From a virus: DNA of 24,209 nucleotides. A program made the translations under genes and the position numbers. Location of the stretch: IMG/VR virus record IMGVR_UViG_3300023235_000129, positions 1-24,209 of that record, one strand, 5' to 3'. The notes under the pieces were generated by a model. It worked only from the letters and a program-made list of their open reading frames with translations, searched no databases and was not told where the DNA came from. This document shows, piece after piece, positions 1-6,729 of this stretch; the stretch's first letter is position 1; every line of letters begins with the position of its first letter.

Positions 1-6
1 CAGTAA

Positions 7-2298
7 TTGAGCGAAACCGATAAGCGCGAACTCCTTCGCATGATGGAGGCACAGGTCGAGAACAACGAGAAAGGCAGGCTCTTGCGGTTGTACGAGGCCA
101 TGTATCCTTGGCAGAGGAGGTTTAATAAAGCAACGTCAGAGAACCTAGCAAGCCTGCTAATGGCGGCAAATCAGTGCGTTTCTGGTCACACCCCTATTCT
201 AGTGAAGCAGGGAACGGTTGAGAAGTGGCTCCCTCTCGTAGAAACTCTTTCCTTGCCAGATGTGCGTGTTCGCTCGTGGGCTGATGGATCGCTACATGAT
301 GCAGATATAGCGGGCGCATACTTTCAGGGAATTCTGCCAACGTATCGTTTATATCTATCAAATGGTCATCACCTAGACTGCTCGGGTGAGCATAGGGTAT
401 TAGACGGCGAGGGGAATTACCGTACCATTCTTTCTTTAGTGTCTGACTTAGATGCTCTGAGTTACTACCAAACAGGCGAAGATTCTCGGGCCCGTTGTGA
501 CGAGGGTGATTGTCTCTATGGTCAACCACTTCCCCCTGGTTTAAATATCGCCCCAGCATTACTTCCATTACTAGACGATGCTCTGCAACATATCCAGAAC
601 CCCCGTCTTTCGCCGCAGGATGCAGCGGAGCATACTGATCAATATAACCAAGCTTTCCAATCCGCCGACCTCCTTTCCAATGGGGGTGCTCGGAACCATG
701 CCGAGGGCCTGATCGACAAGTTTTCATCTTGCAGCGAGCTGCCGCCCTCTGGACTGATGTTAGGTTTACTCCAAGTATCTGAGCTGCTTCACGATGAGTC
801 AGCAAGTCCTCTTCGATCATGGACTTCAATCGGTTCATGCAGAATCTACGGTTATGGTGCGGCTTACAGCAATCGCATATACTTTCCACGGCCTATCTCC
901 TTAGTGGGTGATGTCAGTATTATAGCATTTCAAGGAATTGGTTTACAGCCATGCTTTGACTATAAGATACCGGATTATCACAATTACATTTCGGCGGGAG
1001 TAGTCAGCCACAACTGCGGAAAGACACGTACTGGCTGCATCATTGACGCCTATCACCTAACAGGCAACTATCCCGAAGGATGGGAGGGGCACAAGTTCAA
1101 GCGTCCTCCACTGTGCTGGCTATTAGGCCACTCAGGCGAGAAAACCCGCGATCTACTTCAACAGAAGCTATTCGGCAGGCTCAAGGATGGCGAGTTTGAG
1201 GGCGGATTCATATCCGCTGACTTGATCGTGGATTACAAATCCATGACCGGAACCTCTGGGGCTTGTCGTGAGGTACGAGTCAAACATGCTAACGGCATAT
1301 CGATCTGTCAATTCTGGTCATACTCACAAGGCCAGCACGCATTGATGGGCGACGTTGTAGACTGGTATCACATTGACGAAGAACCCAAAGACCAGACCAT
1401 CTATCCACAGGTAATGACGCGGACGCTCAACGGTGACAAAGGGGCTGGTGGTCGAGGCATCCTCACGCTAACCCCTGAGAACGGCAAGACTGATTTAGTG
1501 TGCGGGTTTATGGATGACCCAACAGACGGCCAGTACATGCAAACTGCAACATGGGATGATGCGCCACACTTGGACGAGACTACCAAAGAACAGATCCTTT
1601 CGGCCTATCCACCGTATCAGCGTGATATGCGCTCGAAGGGCATCCCATTGATGGGTTCCGGCCTAATCTACCCTGTTAGCCAAGACTCCATAAGCATTGA
1701 GCCGTTCAAGATACCTGATTACTGGTTCGTGATTAACGGCATGGACTTTGGATGGAATCACCCACAGGCACACGTTCAGCTCGTATGGGATCGAGACAAT
1801 GACATGTACTACATCACTAACGCCTGGAAGGGCAAGGAGAAGCAACCGTTTGAGGCGTGGCACGTTGTAAAGCCTTGGGCTGCCGATATACCCACAGCAT
1901 GGCCTCACGATGGCCTACAGCACGAGAAGGGGTCCGCCAAGCAGCAGAAGGAGTATTACGAAGAGGAAGGATGGATGATGTTGGCCGAACACGCTACGTG
2001 GCCTGATGGATCTAATGGAGTATGGGCTGGCATTACTGAGATAATCAACCTAATGGATACAGGGCGGTTTAAAGTCTTCTCTAACTTGTTTGATGTGTTC
2101 GAGGAGATTCGGGAGTATCATACAAAAACCACGCCATCGGGTGATGTGCTTATAGTCAAGACCAAAGATGATATACTAGATTCGATTCGATACGCCTATA
2201 TGATGAGGCGTTACGCTATTCGAATATGCGACATTAACCAGCAGTATCAAGACACTAATCGGAACACAGTAACGGCGGGTAACTATGACAACTTCTAA
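7..2298 (+). CDS. terL: Terminase large subunit (packaging ATPase/nuclease) precursor with in-frame intein
   Basis: This is the motor that pumps phage DNA into the prohead and cuts the concatemer. The precursor has 763 residues; removing the 280-residue intein leaves 483, normal for a TerL. The Walker A loop is split: residues 51-56 give LMAANQ and residues 337-340 give CGKT, rejoining to AANQCGKT. Walker B is WYHIDEEP with D457/E458. The RNase H-like nuclease acids are D580 (in GMDFGWN), D635 (in WPHDG) and D721/D722/D725 (in KTKDDILDS). The frame has a TAA at 4-6, so the start must be TTG at 7 or ATG at 40. TTG is preferred because no Shine-Dalgarno precedes ATG 40 and the upstream gene, probably small terminase, seems to end at the TAA. 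The 3' end overlaps the next small gene by 14 nt. Motifs are seen directly; the family name is by recognition. Confidence 0.93.
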   Translation: MSETDKRELLRMMEAQVENNEKGRLLRLYEAMYPWQRRFNKATSENLASLLMAANQCVSGHTPILVKQGTVEKWLPLVETLSLPDVRVRSWADGSLHDADIAGAYFQGILPTYRLYLSNGHHLDCSGEHRVLDGEGNYRTILSLVSDLDALSYYQTGEDSRARCDEGDCLYGQPLPPGLNIAPALLPLLDDALQHIQNPRLSPQDAAEHTDQYNQAFQSADLLSNGGARNHAEGLIDKFSSCSELPPSGLMLGLLQVSELLHDESASPLRSWTSIGSCRIYGYGAAYSNRIYFPRPISLVGDVSIIAFQGIGLQPCFDYKIPDYHNYISAGVVSHNCGKTRTGCIIDAYHLTGNYPEGWEGHKFKRPPLCWLLGHSGEKTRDLLQQKLFGRLKDGEFEGGFISADLIVDYKSMTGTSGACREVRVKHANGISICQFWSYSQGQHALMGDVVDWYHIDEEPKDQTIYPQVMTRTLNGDKGAGGRGILTLTPENGKTDLVCGFMDDPTDGQYMQTATWDDAPHLDETTKEQILSAYPPYQRDMRSKGIPLMGSGLIYPVSQDSISIEPFKIPDYWFVINGMDFGWNHPQAHVQLVWDRDNDMYYITNAWKGKEKQPFEAWHVVKPWAADIPTAWPHDGLQHEKGSAKQQKEYYEEEGWMMLAEHATWPDGSNGVWAGITEIINLMDTGRFKVFSNLFDVFEEIREYHTKTTPSGDVLIVKTKDDILDSIRYAYMMRRYAIRICDINQQYQDTNRNTVTAGNYDNF
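194..889 (-). CDS. HNH homing endonuclease encoded antisense inside the intein
   Basis: The gene encodes 231 residues on the strand opposite terL, wholly inside the intein. Residues 1-20 are Cys/His-rich (CDCC, HH, FC), like a decayed zinc ribbon. Residues 28-55 form a helix-turn-helix (THREAAQILGVNLTSVQRAA). Then come HPHWKGG and GYI..YAP. The HNH core runs from about 100 to 150: AEHRLVMEVMLGR, GEVVDH (D123, H124), HNGPENLRLF (N132, N136) and SNSEH (H146). This is the order seen in phage homing endonucleases. The last ~80 residues (nt 194-433) match no domain and are the complement of the intein N-terminal splicing domain, so they are probably a read-through tail. The start is GTG 889, seven bases after AAGGAG, with TGCTATAAT upstream. 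It presumably cuts intein-less terL near the P-loop; that target is inferred. Confidence 0.88.
   Translation of the reverse strand: MESICDCCKPHHNRRFCMNRLKSMIEEDLLTHREAAQILGVNLTSVQRAAARCKMKTCRSGPRHGSEHPHWKGGRRIGKLGYIDQYAPLHPAAKDGGSGYVAEHRLVMEVMLGRYLNQGEVVDHRDNHPRHNGPENLRLFGSNSEHLSQTLKKEWYGNSPRRLIPYAHPSSLGDDHLIDINDTLAEFPESMRPLYLHHVAIHQPTSEHAHLARKEFLREGATSQPFPASLE
890..902 (-). promoter_or_regulatory. Ribosome binding site deciding the GTG start of the HNH gene
   Basis: Minus-strand bases 902-897 read AAGGAG, a consensus Shine-Dalgarno, followed by a 7-nt spacer and GTG at 889. This favours the GTG over the internal methionines at residues 18 and 24, and argues that the antisense frame is translated. 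Confidence 0.75.
919..947 (-). promoter_or_regulatory. Extended -10 promoter for the antisense HNH gene
   Basis: On the minus strand, bases 927-919 read TGCTATAAT, a perfect extended -10 element. The -35 region at 17-bp spacing (947-942) is TGTAAA, a 3/6 match, as is usual for extended -10 promoters. Initiation would fall near 912, about 23 nt before the GTG at 889. The whole promoter lies on the antisense strand of codons for the intein C-terminal splicing domain. It implies recognition by host sigma-70-type RNA polymerase, independent of terL transcription. Confidence 0.65.
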
Positions 2299-2416
2299 AT
2301 GCCCTGACTGCATCCCAGTCAAGACAACCCGGTTAACTCATACCCGTTGCGAGAAGTGCGGCGACTGGCGACCCATGACCAAAACAGAACTGAAGAAGGT
2401 AGCTAATCGTGGCTAA
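2285..2416 (+). CDS. 43-residue four-cysteine zinc-ribbon-like protein
   Basis: ATG 2285 to TAA 2416 gives a 43-residue basic protein with CPDC at 6-9 and CEKC at 22-25, that is CxxC-x12-CxxC, the spacing of a small zinc ribbon. It overlaps the end of terL by 14 nt and the GTG start of the portal gene by 8 nt, so all three are probably translationally coupled. The stretch is too short for most gene finders, but without it 110 nt between terL and portal would be empty in an otherwise gap-free operon. Function is unknown. A packaging or DNA-binding accessory role fits the position, but that is inference only. Confidence 0.7.
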   Translation: MTTSKCPDCIPVKTTRLTHTRCEKCGDWRPMTKTELKKVANRG

Positions 2417-4613
2417 GTACGAATCAGAAGTCCCCAACGAAGAAACCGGCCTGTTAGTTGATAACCTTGACGCGGGCAATCTTGTTGATCAATTAGACGA
2501 ATTAAAGGGCGCGGATAACGTCAAGCCCAAGACTAATGCCTCGATCTACAACGAGACCCACAAGCTATACGGTGCTGCGAAGCAGTCGATGGCGAACTGG
2601 AAGAAGCGCTACACCAAGGCGCTGATGCTGGCTAAGATGCAGCCCTCCGACTCTTCAGGCAATGACATAGACTCCAAAGACTTCCCTTTTGCTGGTGCTA
2701 GTGTCGCGATGCTGCCTTATATCTTCGAGGCAATGCTAGACTTTCATGGGCGCGCTGTACCTGATTTGGTATGGAGCGAAGACCTTGTAAGCGTGAAGAT
2801 AAACGGCGCTAAGGTGCCAGAGCTAGAGATACCCGAAGGCGCACCACCTGAGCAAGCACAGCAGATTCAGGCTCAGTATGACGCGCAAGTCGAGAAGATG
2901 GAGAAGGTCAAAGAAGACCGCGCTAGCCGTGTTAAAGAGTATTCGAACTACCAAATAACCAATGACGTGCCGTTGTGGCGCGATTCTACCGACAAAGCTC
3001 TGCTTGCCTTGCCTTGTGTTGGCACGTACTACAAGAAGACTTACTTCAACTCTGACCTCAAGAAGATATGCTCTGACCTGAAGATGGCCGACAAGATCGT
3101 GTTTGACATGGCTTGCGAGTCATTCAGTGAGGCTCCTGACAAGTTTGAGGAAGTGACCTATTCACGCAATGAGCTGATTGGCTACATACGCGGCGACCAG
3201 GCATGGGATATTGACGAGGACGACCTCGAAGATGATAAGCATTCCTTTGATTTCATCGAAGCACATACATGGATAGACCTAGACGAGGATGGCATCAAAG
3301 AGCCTTATTGTGCTGTTCTCTATCCAGCCAAGAATAAGATTGTCTACCTATACCCTGATTACGACGAAGACTTAATACACTACAGCGAAGGTGGCGCACT
3401 GGTACGCATTGAGGATAAGGAAGTCTACACGCAGACTATCTTCCTTCCTGACCCTGAAGGTGGCCCAATGGGCGTAGGATGGGGCATATTGCTCGGACCT
3501 ATGTTTACTGCCATTAACACGCTGTTACGTGACAACATCGACGCAGGAACGCTCAATCTCACGACTGCTAACTCTGGCTTAATCGCTATGGGTATTGGCA
3601 AAGGTCGAGGCAATAGACAGCAAGCAGGCCCGATTGACGTGCAGATGGGCCAATTAACCCCTGTTGAGATGGGCGGCGTGCAAGGCTCGCTACAACAAAA
3701 CGTCTTACAACTTCCCTTCTCTGGCCCCTCGTCTACTCTGTTTGAGCTTATGTCATTTCTAATCGACTCGGCCAGGACTATGACCACGGCAGCTTATAAC
3801 GTAGAGGCGCAAACGGGTGAGGCGGCAAGCCTTTACTTGGCACGACTGCAGCAAGGCTTAAAGACTCCTAACTCTATTGTCATGCGCGTATATGGCGCAC
3901 AGCGTAAGGAATTCCAGAAGATCGGGCTATTGAACTTCAAGCACCACGATTCGTTCAAGTACAACAAAGTCTTAGATTTACCGACAGAAGCCAACATGAA
4001 GGCTGACTTCAACCCCGATGATTGCGACGTCAACCTCGTTGCTGACCCGTCAAAGGGTAGTGATATTGAGCGCGTAGGCAAGGCTCAGAACGTCTACGAC
4101 ATAGCGTTAGGGCAGATGGAGCGCGTTGGAAGAAGTGTTGTAGATATTCGGCAGGCATCAATCGACCTGATGGAAGCGTTAGGCACTGACGATGTTGACC
4201 GACTAGCACCAGAACCCCCACAAGGCCCAAGCCCTGAAGAACAGGAAGCGAAGCAGAAAGAAGCGGCGCGTGAGGCCATGCTTATGGAGTTTGAGAACAG
4301 AAAGATAGCTGTTGATGAATCCAAGCATGAGTTAGAGAAGTTCAAGCATGAGGCTGAGAAGTTAAAGCAGGTAAGAGATTCTGCCCTTGAGTTGACGAAG
4401 GCGGGTCTACAAGCAGACCTAGACGAATCCACTATTACTAAGAACTATGCCGAATCATTAGCAAAATTGGTTAAGGACGCTGGCCTAAGCTATGGCGATG
4501 CGTTGAACCAAGTAACACGAATTGAAGATCAATTCATAGAGTCCGAAGGAGGACAGTTAAATGGAAGACCGATTCAAACGATTAAGCAAGACCCAAGTCG
4601 AGATATGGCTTGA
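2409..4613 (+). CDS. Portal (head-tail connector) protein
   Basis: The 734-residue protein follows terL, the normal place for the dodecameric portal through which DNA enters and leaves the head. Length and layout fit the large P22-type podovirus portals: an acidic N-terminus, a mixed alpha/beta core (including FPFAGASVAMLPYIFE near 96-110 and the GVGWGILLGPMFTAINTLLRDNID stretch near 355-378), and a long charged coiled coil at about 608-674 that could form the barrel. The start is GTG 2409 (GTGGCTAAG), with GAAGG about ten bases upstream and no earlier in-frame start in the overlap. The 3' end overlaps the next gene by 53 nt. Assignment rests on size, position and sequence character rather than one signature motif. 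Confidence 0.85.
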   Translation: MAKYESEVPNEETGLLVDNLDAGNLVDQLDELKGADNVKPKTNASIYNETHKLYGAAKQSMANWKKRYTKALMLAKMQPSDSSGNDIDSKDFPFAGASVAMLPYIFEAMLDFHGRAVPDLVWSEDLVSVKINGAKVPELEIPEGAPPEQAQQIQAQYDAQVEKMEKVKEDRASRVKEYSNYQITNDVPLWRDSTDKALLALPCVGTYYKKTYFNSDLKKICSDLKMADKIVFDMACESFSEAPDKFEEVTYSRNELIGYIRGDQAWDIDEDDLEDDKHSFDFIEAHTWIDLDEDGIKEPYCAVLYPAKNKIVYLYPDYDEDLIHYSEGGALVRIEDKEVYTQTIFLPDPEGGPMGVGWGILLGPMFTAINTLLRDNIDAGTLNLTTANSGLIAMGIGKGRGNRQQAGPIDVQMGQLTPVEMGGVQGSLQQNVLQLPFSGPSSTLFELMSFLIDSARTMTTAAYNVEAQTGEAASLYLARLQQGLKTPNSIVMRVYGAQRKEFQKIGLLNFKHHDSFKYNKVLDLPTEANMKADFNPDDCDVNLVADPSKGSDIERVGKAQNVYDIALGQMERVGRSVVDIRQASIDLMEALGTDDVDRLAPEPPQGPSPEEQEAKQKEAAREAMLMEFENRKIAVDESKHELEKFKHEAEKLKQVRDSALELTKAGLQADLDESTITKNYAESLAKLVKDAGLSYGDALNQVTRIEDQFIESEGGQLNGRPIQTIKQDPSRDMA

Positions 4614-4845
4614 TGACCCCGTAACTAAGTATCATCTGATGTGCTTAGAGAATCAGGTTAGTGATGTAGAAGACATTGTTAATTCTGGACAGATTCAAGA
4701 CCCCACAAATAACGACCTAACTTGTCACAGGCTCTCATTCTACGAGGGCCAGAAGACAGGCTATCGTGCGTCTATGGCCCCAGAGGTTCTGTTTGATCAC
4801 TATCAGATGGTTGAGGAGGCTGACGATGCTGAAGATAACTCCTGA
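4561..4845 (+). CDS. Unknown 94-residue acidic protein between portal and co-chaperonin
   Basis: ATG 4561 is preceded by a strong AAGGAGG (4546-4552) with 8-nt spacing, so the long 53-nt overlap with the portal gene is real. The product is soluble, acidic at its C-terminus (EEADDAEDN), and has no membrane segment or recognisable motif. The N-terminus (MEDRFKRLSKTQVEIWLDDP) is probably helical. It overlaps the following gene by 20 nt, placing it in the head-assembly operon. I do not recognise the family. A head-assembly or virion accessory role is suggested only by its neighbours. Confidence 0.8.
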   Translation: MEDRFKRLSKTQVEIWLDDPVTKYHLMCLENQVSDVEDIVNSGQIQDPTNNDLTCHRLSFYEGQKTGYRASMAPEVLFDHYQMVEEADDAEDNS

Positions 4846-5245
4846 GATAGTCGCCAAGGCTAAAGAAATCTGCAACAAGAGCCTATCGAACCCCGCAGGC
4901 TACCGCATAAAAGTCTATTGCATTCCCGCTGATAAGGGCTTTTCTGGCGAAGATAAGGAAAAGTTCGAAACTCTCGAAAGGCTAGGTTTTGAATCCAAGT
5001 CTAACGATCAGCTAGAGCGTGAGACTAGAGGCTCAGATCGCGGAATCATTGTTGATGTTGGCAGGGCTGCATGGAAGGGAAGTCACATTGTAGACACTGG
5101 AGCATGGGCGAAGGTCGGTCAAGTTGTTCTCTATCAGAACTACGCAGGCAAGGCAGACGAAGAACCCAAGGGCAGCGGCAATATGTACCGGCTGCTAAAC
5201 GATGAAGACATAATCGGATTTTATGAGGAGAGCTGTAATGAGTAG
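4826..5245 (+). CDS. GroES-like co-chaperonin (Cpn10 fold)
   Basis: The 139-residue protein carries the strand order of GroES. YRIKVYCIP at 26-34 is the first barrel strand. RGIIVDVG at 72-79 corresponds to GxVVAVG. KVGQVVLYQNYAGKADEE at 96-112 corresponds to VGDxVLFxxYAGxE. YRLLNDEDIIGFYEE at 121-135 corresponds to YLxxREDDILAVxE. The segment 38-70 between strands would hold the mobile loop that contacts GroEL; it is longer than in bacterial GroES. T4 gp31 is the known precedent for a phage GroES analogue needed for capsid folding, and here the gene lies between portal and scaffold. ATG 4826 follows GAGGAGG at good spacing. An in-frame extension to 4766 is rejected because that part is portal-side shadow sequence. 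Sequence resemblance is by eye. Confidence 0.75.
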   Translation: MLKITPEIVAKAKEICNKSLSNPAGYRIKVYCIPADKGFSGEDKEKFETLERLGFESKSNDQLERETRGSDRGIIVDVGRAAWKGSHIVDTGAWAKVGQVVLYQNYAGKADEEPKGSGNMYRLLNDEDIIGFYEESCNE

Positions 5246-6101
5246 ATCAATGGAAGAGATTACGGCTGACCTTGAGAAAGCCCAAAGCGACGACTTGGAT
5301 GGGGAGGAATTGCCCGCTCAAGACGAAGAAGAGAATGAAGAAGAAGCCCCCGAAGAGATTCCAGGCTACATGGGATATGAAGACTGGATAGCAGCAGGCA
5401 AAGACCCTGACGATTATCGAGGTAAGAACGCCTATAAGGCTCAGTATGACATTATCCAAGACAACAAAGCCCTGAAGGACGATGTAAGGGGCGTTAAGGA
5501 CATGCTGACCGATGTGGTCAGTGCGGCTGAAGATACTCGGAAAGCACAGGCGGCGGCGTACAAGGTTGAGCTTGAGGAGCAATTAGCCAAGCAAAAGGAC
5601 GAGATGGACGTAGAAGGAGCGCTTAAAACGTCGAGGGAGATAGACTCTCTGGCTACCAAAGAAACACCCAAAGCGCCTGAGATTAACCCCGTAATCACGT
5701 CTTTTGTGGCTGATAACCCTATTCTTGATAAGGATAGCGCCGACTATAACGCTGACTTCCACGCTGACATGATTGCTTTCCACGATGCGGGCATTGACGC
5801 TTTAGGTGGCGGCACTAGACCTATCACGGACGCGCAGATATCTAAGAACCTAGCCTCGGCCTTGAGAAAGGCTAAGGAGCTTAACTCTGACCTATTCGCA
5901 AGCCCTCGCAATAACCGAGCGGGTACAGGCCGTGGAGGCAAAGGTGGCAAGGGCAGTAATGACAAGAAACTGAGCGACTTCAAGATTGATGATACCGAAG
6001 ATCCGCGCAATCAGAGCGCAGCTACGGCGATGTACGAGTCAATCAAGCTCAAGAACCCTGCAAAGGCCGAAGAATTCAAGAAACGACTTCTACAAGGATA
6101 A
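5238..6101 (+). CDS. Capsid scaffolding protein
   Basis: The 287-residue protein has the composition of a scaffold: a very acidic N-terminus (residues about 17-42, rich in D and E), a helical coiled-coil-prone middle (about 70-140, with KVELEEQLAKQKDEMD), a Gly/Lys-rich flexible segment near 229-243 (GRGGKGGKGSNDKK), and a charged helical C-terminus (NPAKAEEFKKRLLQ) of the type that docks onto coat protein. It would template prohead assembly and then leave. ATG 5238 is chosen because GAGGAG lies just before it; the in-frame ATG 5223 would put the Shine-Dalgarno inside the gene. It overlaps the co-chaperonin stop (ATGAGTAG). Position between portal and capsid genes supports the call. Confidence 0.8.
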   Translation: MSRSMEEITADLEKAQSDDLDGEELPAQDEEENEEEAPEEIPGYMGYEDWIAAGKDPDDYRGKNAYKAQYDIIQDNKALKDDVRGVKDMLTDVVSAAEDTRKAQAAAYKVELEEQLAKQKDEMDVEGALKTSREIDSLATKETPKAPEINPVITSFVADNPILDKDSADYNADFHADMIAFHDAGIDALGGGTRPITDAQISKNLASALRKAKELNSDLFASPRNNRAGTGRGGKGGKGSNDKKLSDFKIDDTEDPRNQSAATAMYESIKLKNPAKAEEFKKRLLQG

Positions 6102-6105
6102 GACT

Positions 6106-6618
6106 ATGTTTGATAAGAATGCAGACAAGAACCAAAGACAGCCAGTGGGTGGCGGGAAGGCTAACGAGAACACGAAGGCAGTCCGGCCCAACCTGTCGCG
6201 CAACATGAAGCTAGATTCCTCGTTTTATGAGGCATTGCATCCCGATATGAAGTTTTTGAAGATCAATGACGTGGATGGAGATGTGCAGTGGTGGATTGAC
6301 CAAGGCGCGGTTCCGGTAGAGCGCAAGTCAGAGCAGCGTAAAATCTACAAGGGCTTGAATGATAAGGGCGATTCGGAATATGTGAATTGGCACGGTGGCG
6401 AGTCAGACGGTACAGCCTTTAAGGTTTGGCTGTTAATGATGGAGCCTGAAGAGTATGACCGTGTAAAACTTGGTCCTCAGCGCGAACGACAGGCAGCTAT
6501 TGCGGCGGCTATGTCCGGTGGTGCGAATCAATCCGATGTGAACGCTCAGACATACGCCCCCAATCTTGAAGAGGCTGGAGGCCGAGGACAGGGGCATAAT
6601 CAGATAAGAAATAGCTAA
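6106..6618 (+). CDS. Unknown 170-residue head-module protein
   Basis: ATG 6106 follows AAGGA and lies four bases after the scaffold stop. The upstream in-frame extension to 5986 lies wholly within scaffold codons and is discarded. The product is hydrophilic and basic at the N-terminus, with a central segment containing MKFLKINDVDGDVQWWIDQG and a Gly/Ala/Gln-rich, probably disordered C-terminus. I do not recognise a family. Its location after scaffold and before the decoration and capsid genes suggests a head-associated or assembly protein. The structured leader of the capsid genes begins seven bases after its stop. Confidence 0.78.
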   Translation: MFDKNADKNQRQPVGGGKANENTKAVRPNLSRNMKLDSSFYEALHPDMKFLKINDVDGDVQWWIDQGAVPVERKSEQRKIYKGLNDKGDSEYVNWHGGESDGTAFKVWLLMMEPEEYDRVKLGPQRERQAAIAAAMSGGANQSDVNAQTYAPNLEEAGGRGQGHNQIRNS

Positions 6619-6624
6619 AACCTT

Positions 6625-6684
6625 CATTATTTGGCGTGAATGCGTAATACCTAAAGAAACTATTGCGTATTCCGCTAAATAATG
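6625..6684 (+). promoter_or_regulatory. Long RNA hairpin (24 bp, one bulge) upstream of the capsid genes
   Basis: Bases 6625-6649 pair with 6661-6684 around an 11-nt loop (6650-6660): 24 pairs with only a single bulged T at 6637. The three non-Watson-Crick positions (6633/6676, 6642/6668, 6645/6665) are all G-U in the + strand transcript and would be A-C mismatches in the opposite transcript. That points to pairing selected in the sense RNA. No U-tract follows, so it is not an intrinsic terminator. An RNase III-type processing site or an mRNA-stabilising 5' element is plausible, by analogy with T7 late transcripts. That role is inference. Confidence 0.75.
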
Positions 6685-6729
6685 GTGTATTATCACAGTA
6701 TATAGCCCAAGAGCGGCGCTTAAATCAGT

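Larger units (their letters stand above)
175..1014 (+). mobile_element. Intein in the terminase P-loop (precursor residues 57-336)
   Basis: The element is a 280-residue protein-splicing insertion between Q56 and C337 of the Walker A motif. Block A is CVSGHTPILV starting at the nucleophile C57. Block B is around residues 117-132, with SGEHRVL giving S126-x-x-H129, so Ser replaces the usual Thr of TxxH. Block F is FDYKIPDYHNYISAG. Block G is VVSHN, with penultimate His, terminal Asn336 and +1 Cys337. All class 1 splicing residues are present, so it should splice. Residues about 140-295 match no splicing block and no sense-strand endonuclease. That stretch is the reverse complement of an HNH gene. 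Splicing is required for function, because unspliced protein has no P-loop. Confidence 0.93.

Noticed and set aside
1-6. End of an upstream gene (TAA at 4-6), probably small terminase
   Set aside because: Only six bases are present, so neither frame nor product can be established.
3425-3787. 120-codon minus-strand open frame inside the portal gene
   Set aside because: No domain, Ser/Pro/Ile-rich antisense composition, no ribosome site comparable to the HNH gene; it mirrors a strongly coding + strand gene.
4094-4432. 112-codon minus-strand frame over the portal coiled coil
   Set aside because: Ser/Phe/Cys-rich product is the expected antisense of Lys/Glu/Ala codons; no motif.
5986-6105. Upstream extension of the 170-residue gene
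   Set aside because: It lies in scaffold codons in another frame, while ATG 6106 has its own ribosome site.
6625-6684. Long hairpin as an intrinsic terminator or transposon end
   Set aside because: No T-run follows, and there is no transposase or target duplication; the G-U bias fits an RNA element better.
6663-6704. Sigma-70 promoter candidates (TTGCGT with TATTAT, or TATATA) in the capsid leader
   Set aside because: Spacing is 19 bp or the -35 match is poor, and the elements overlap the hairpin; not better than chance in AT-rich sequence.
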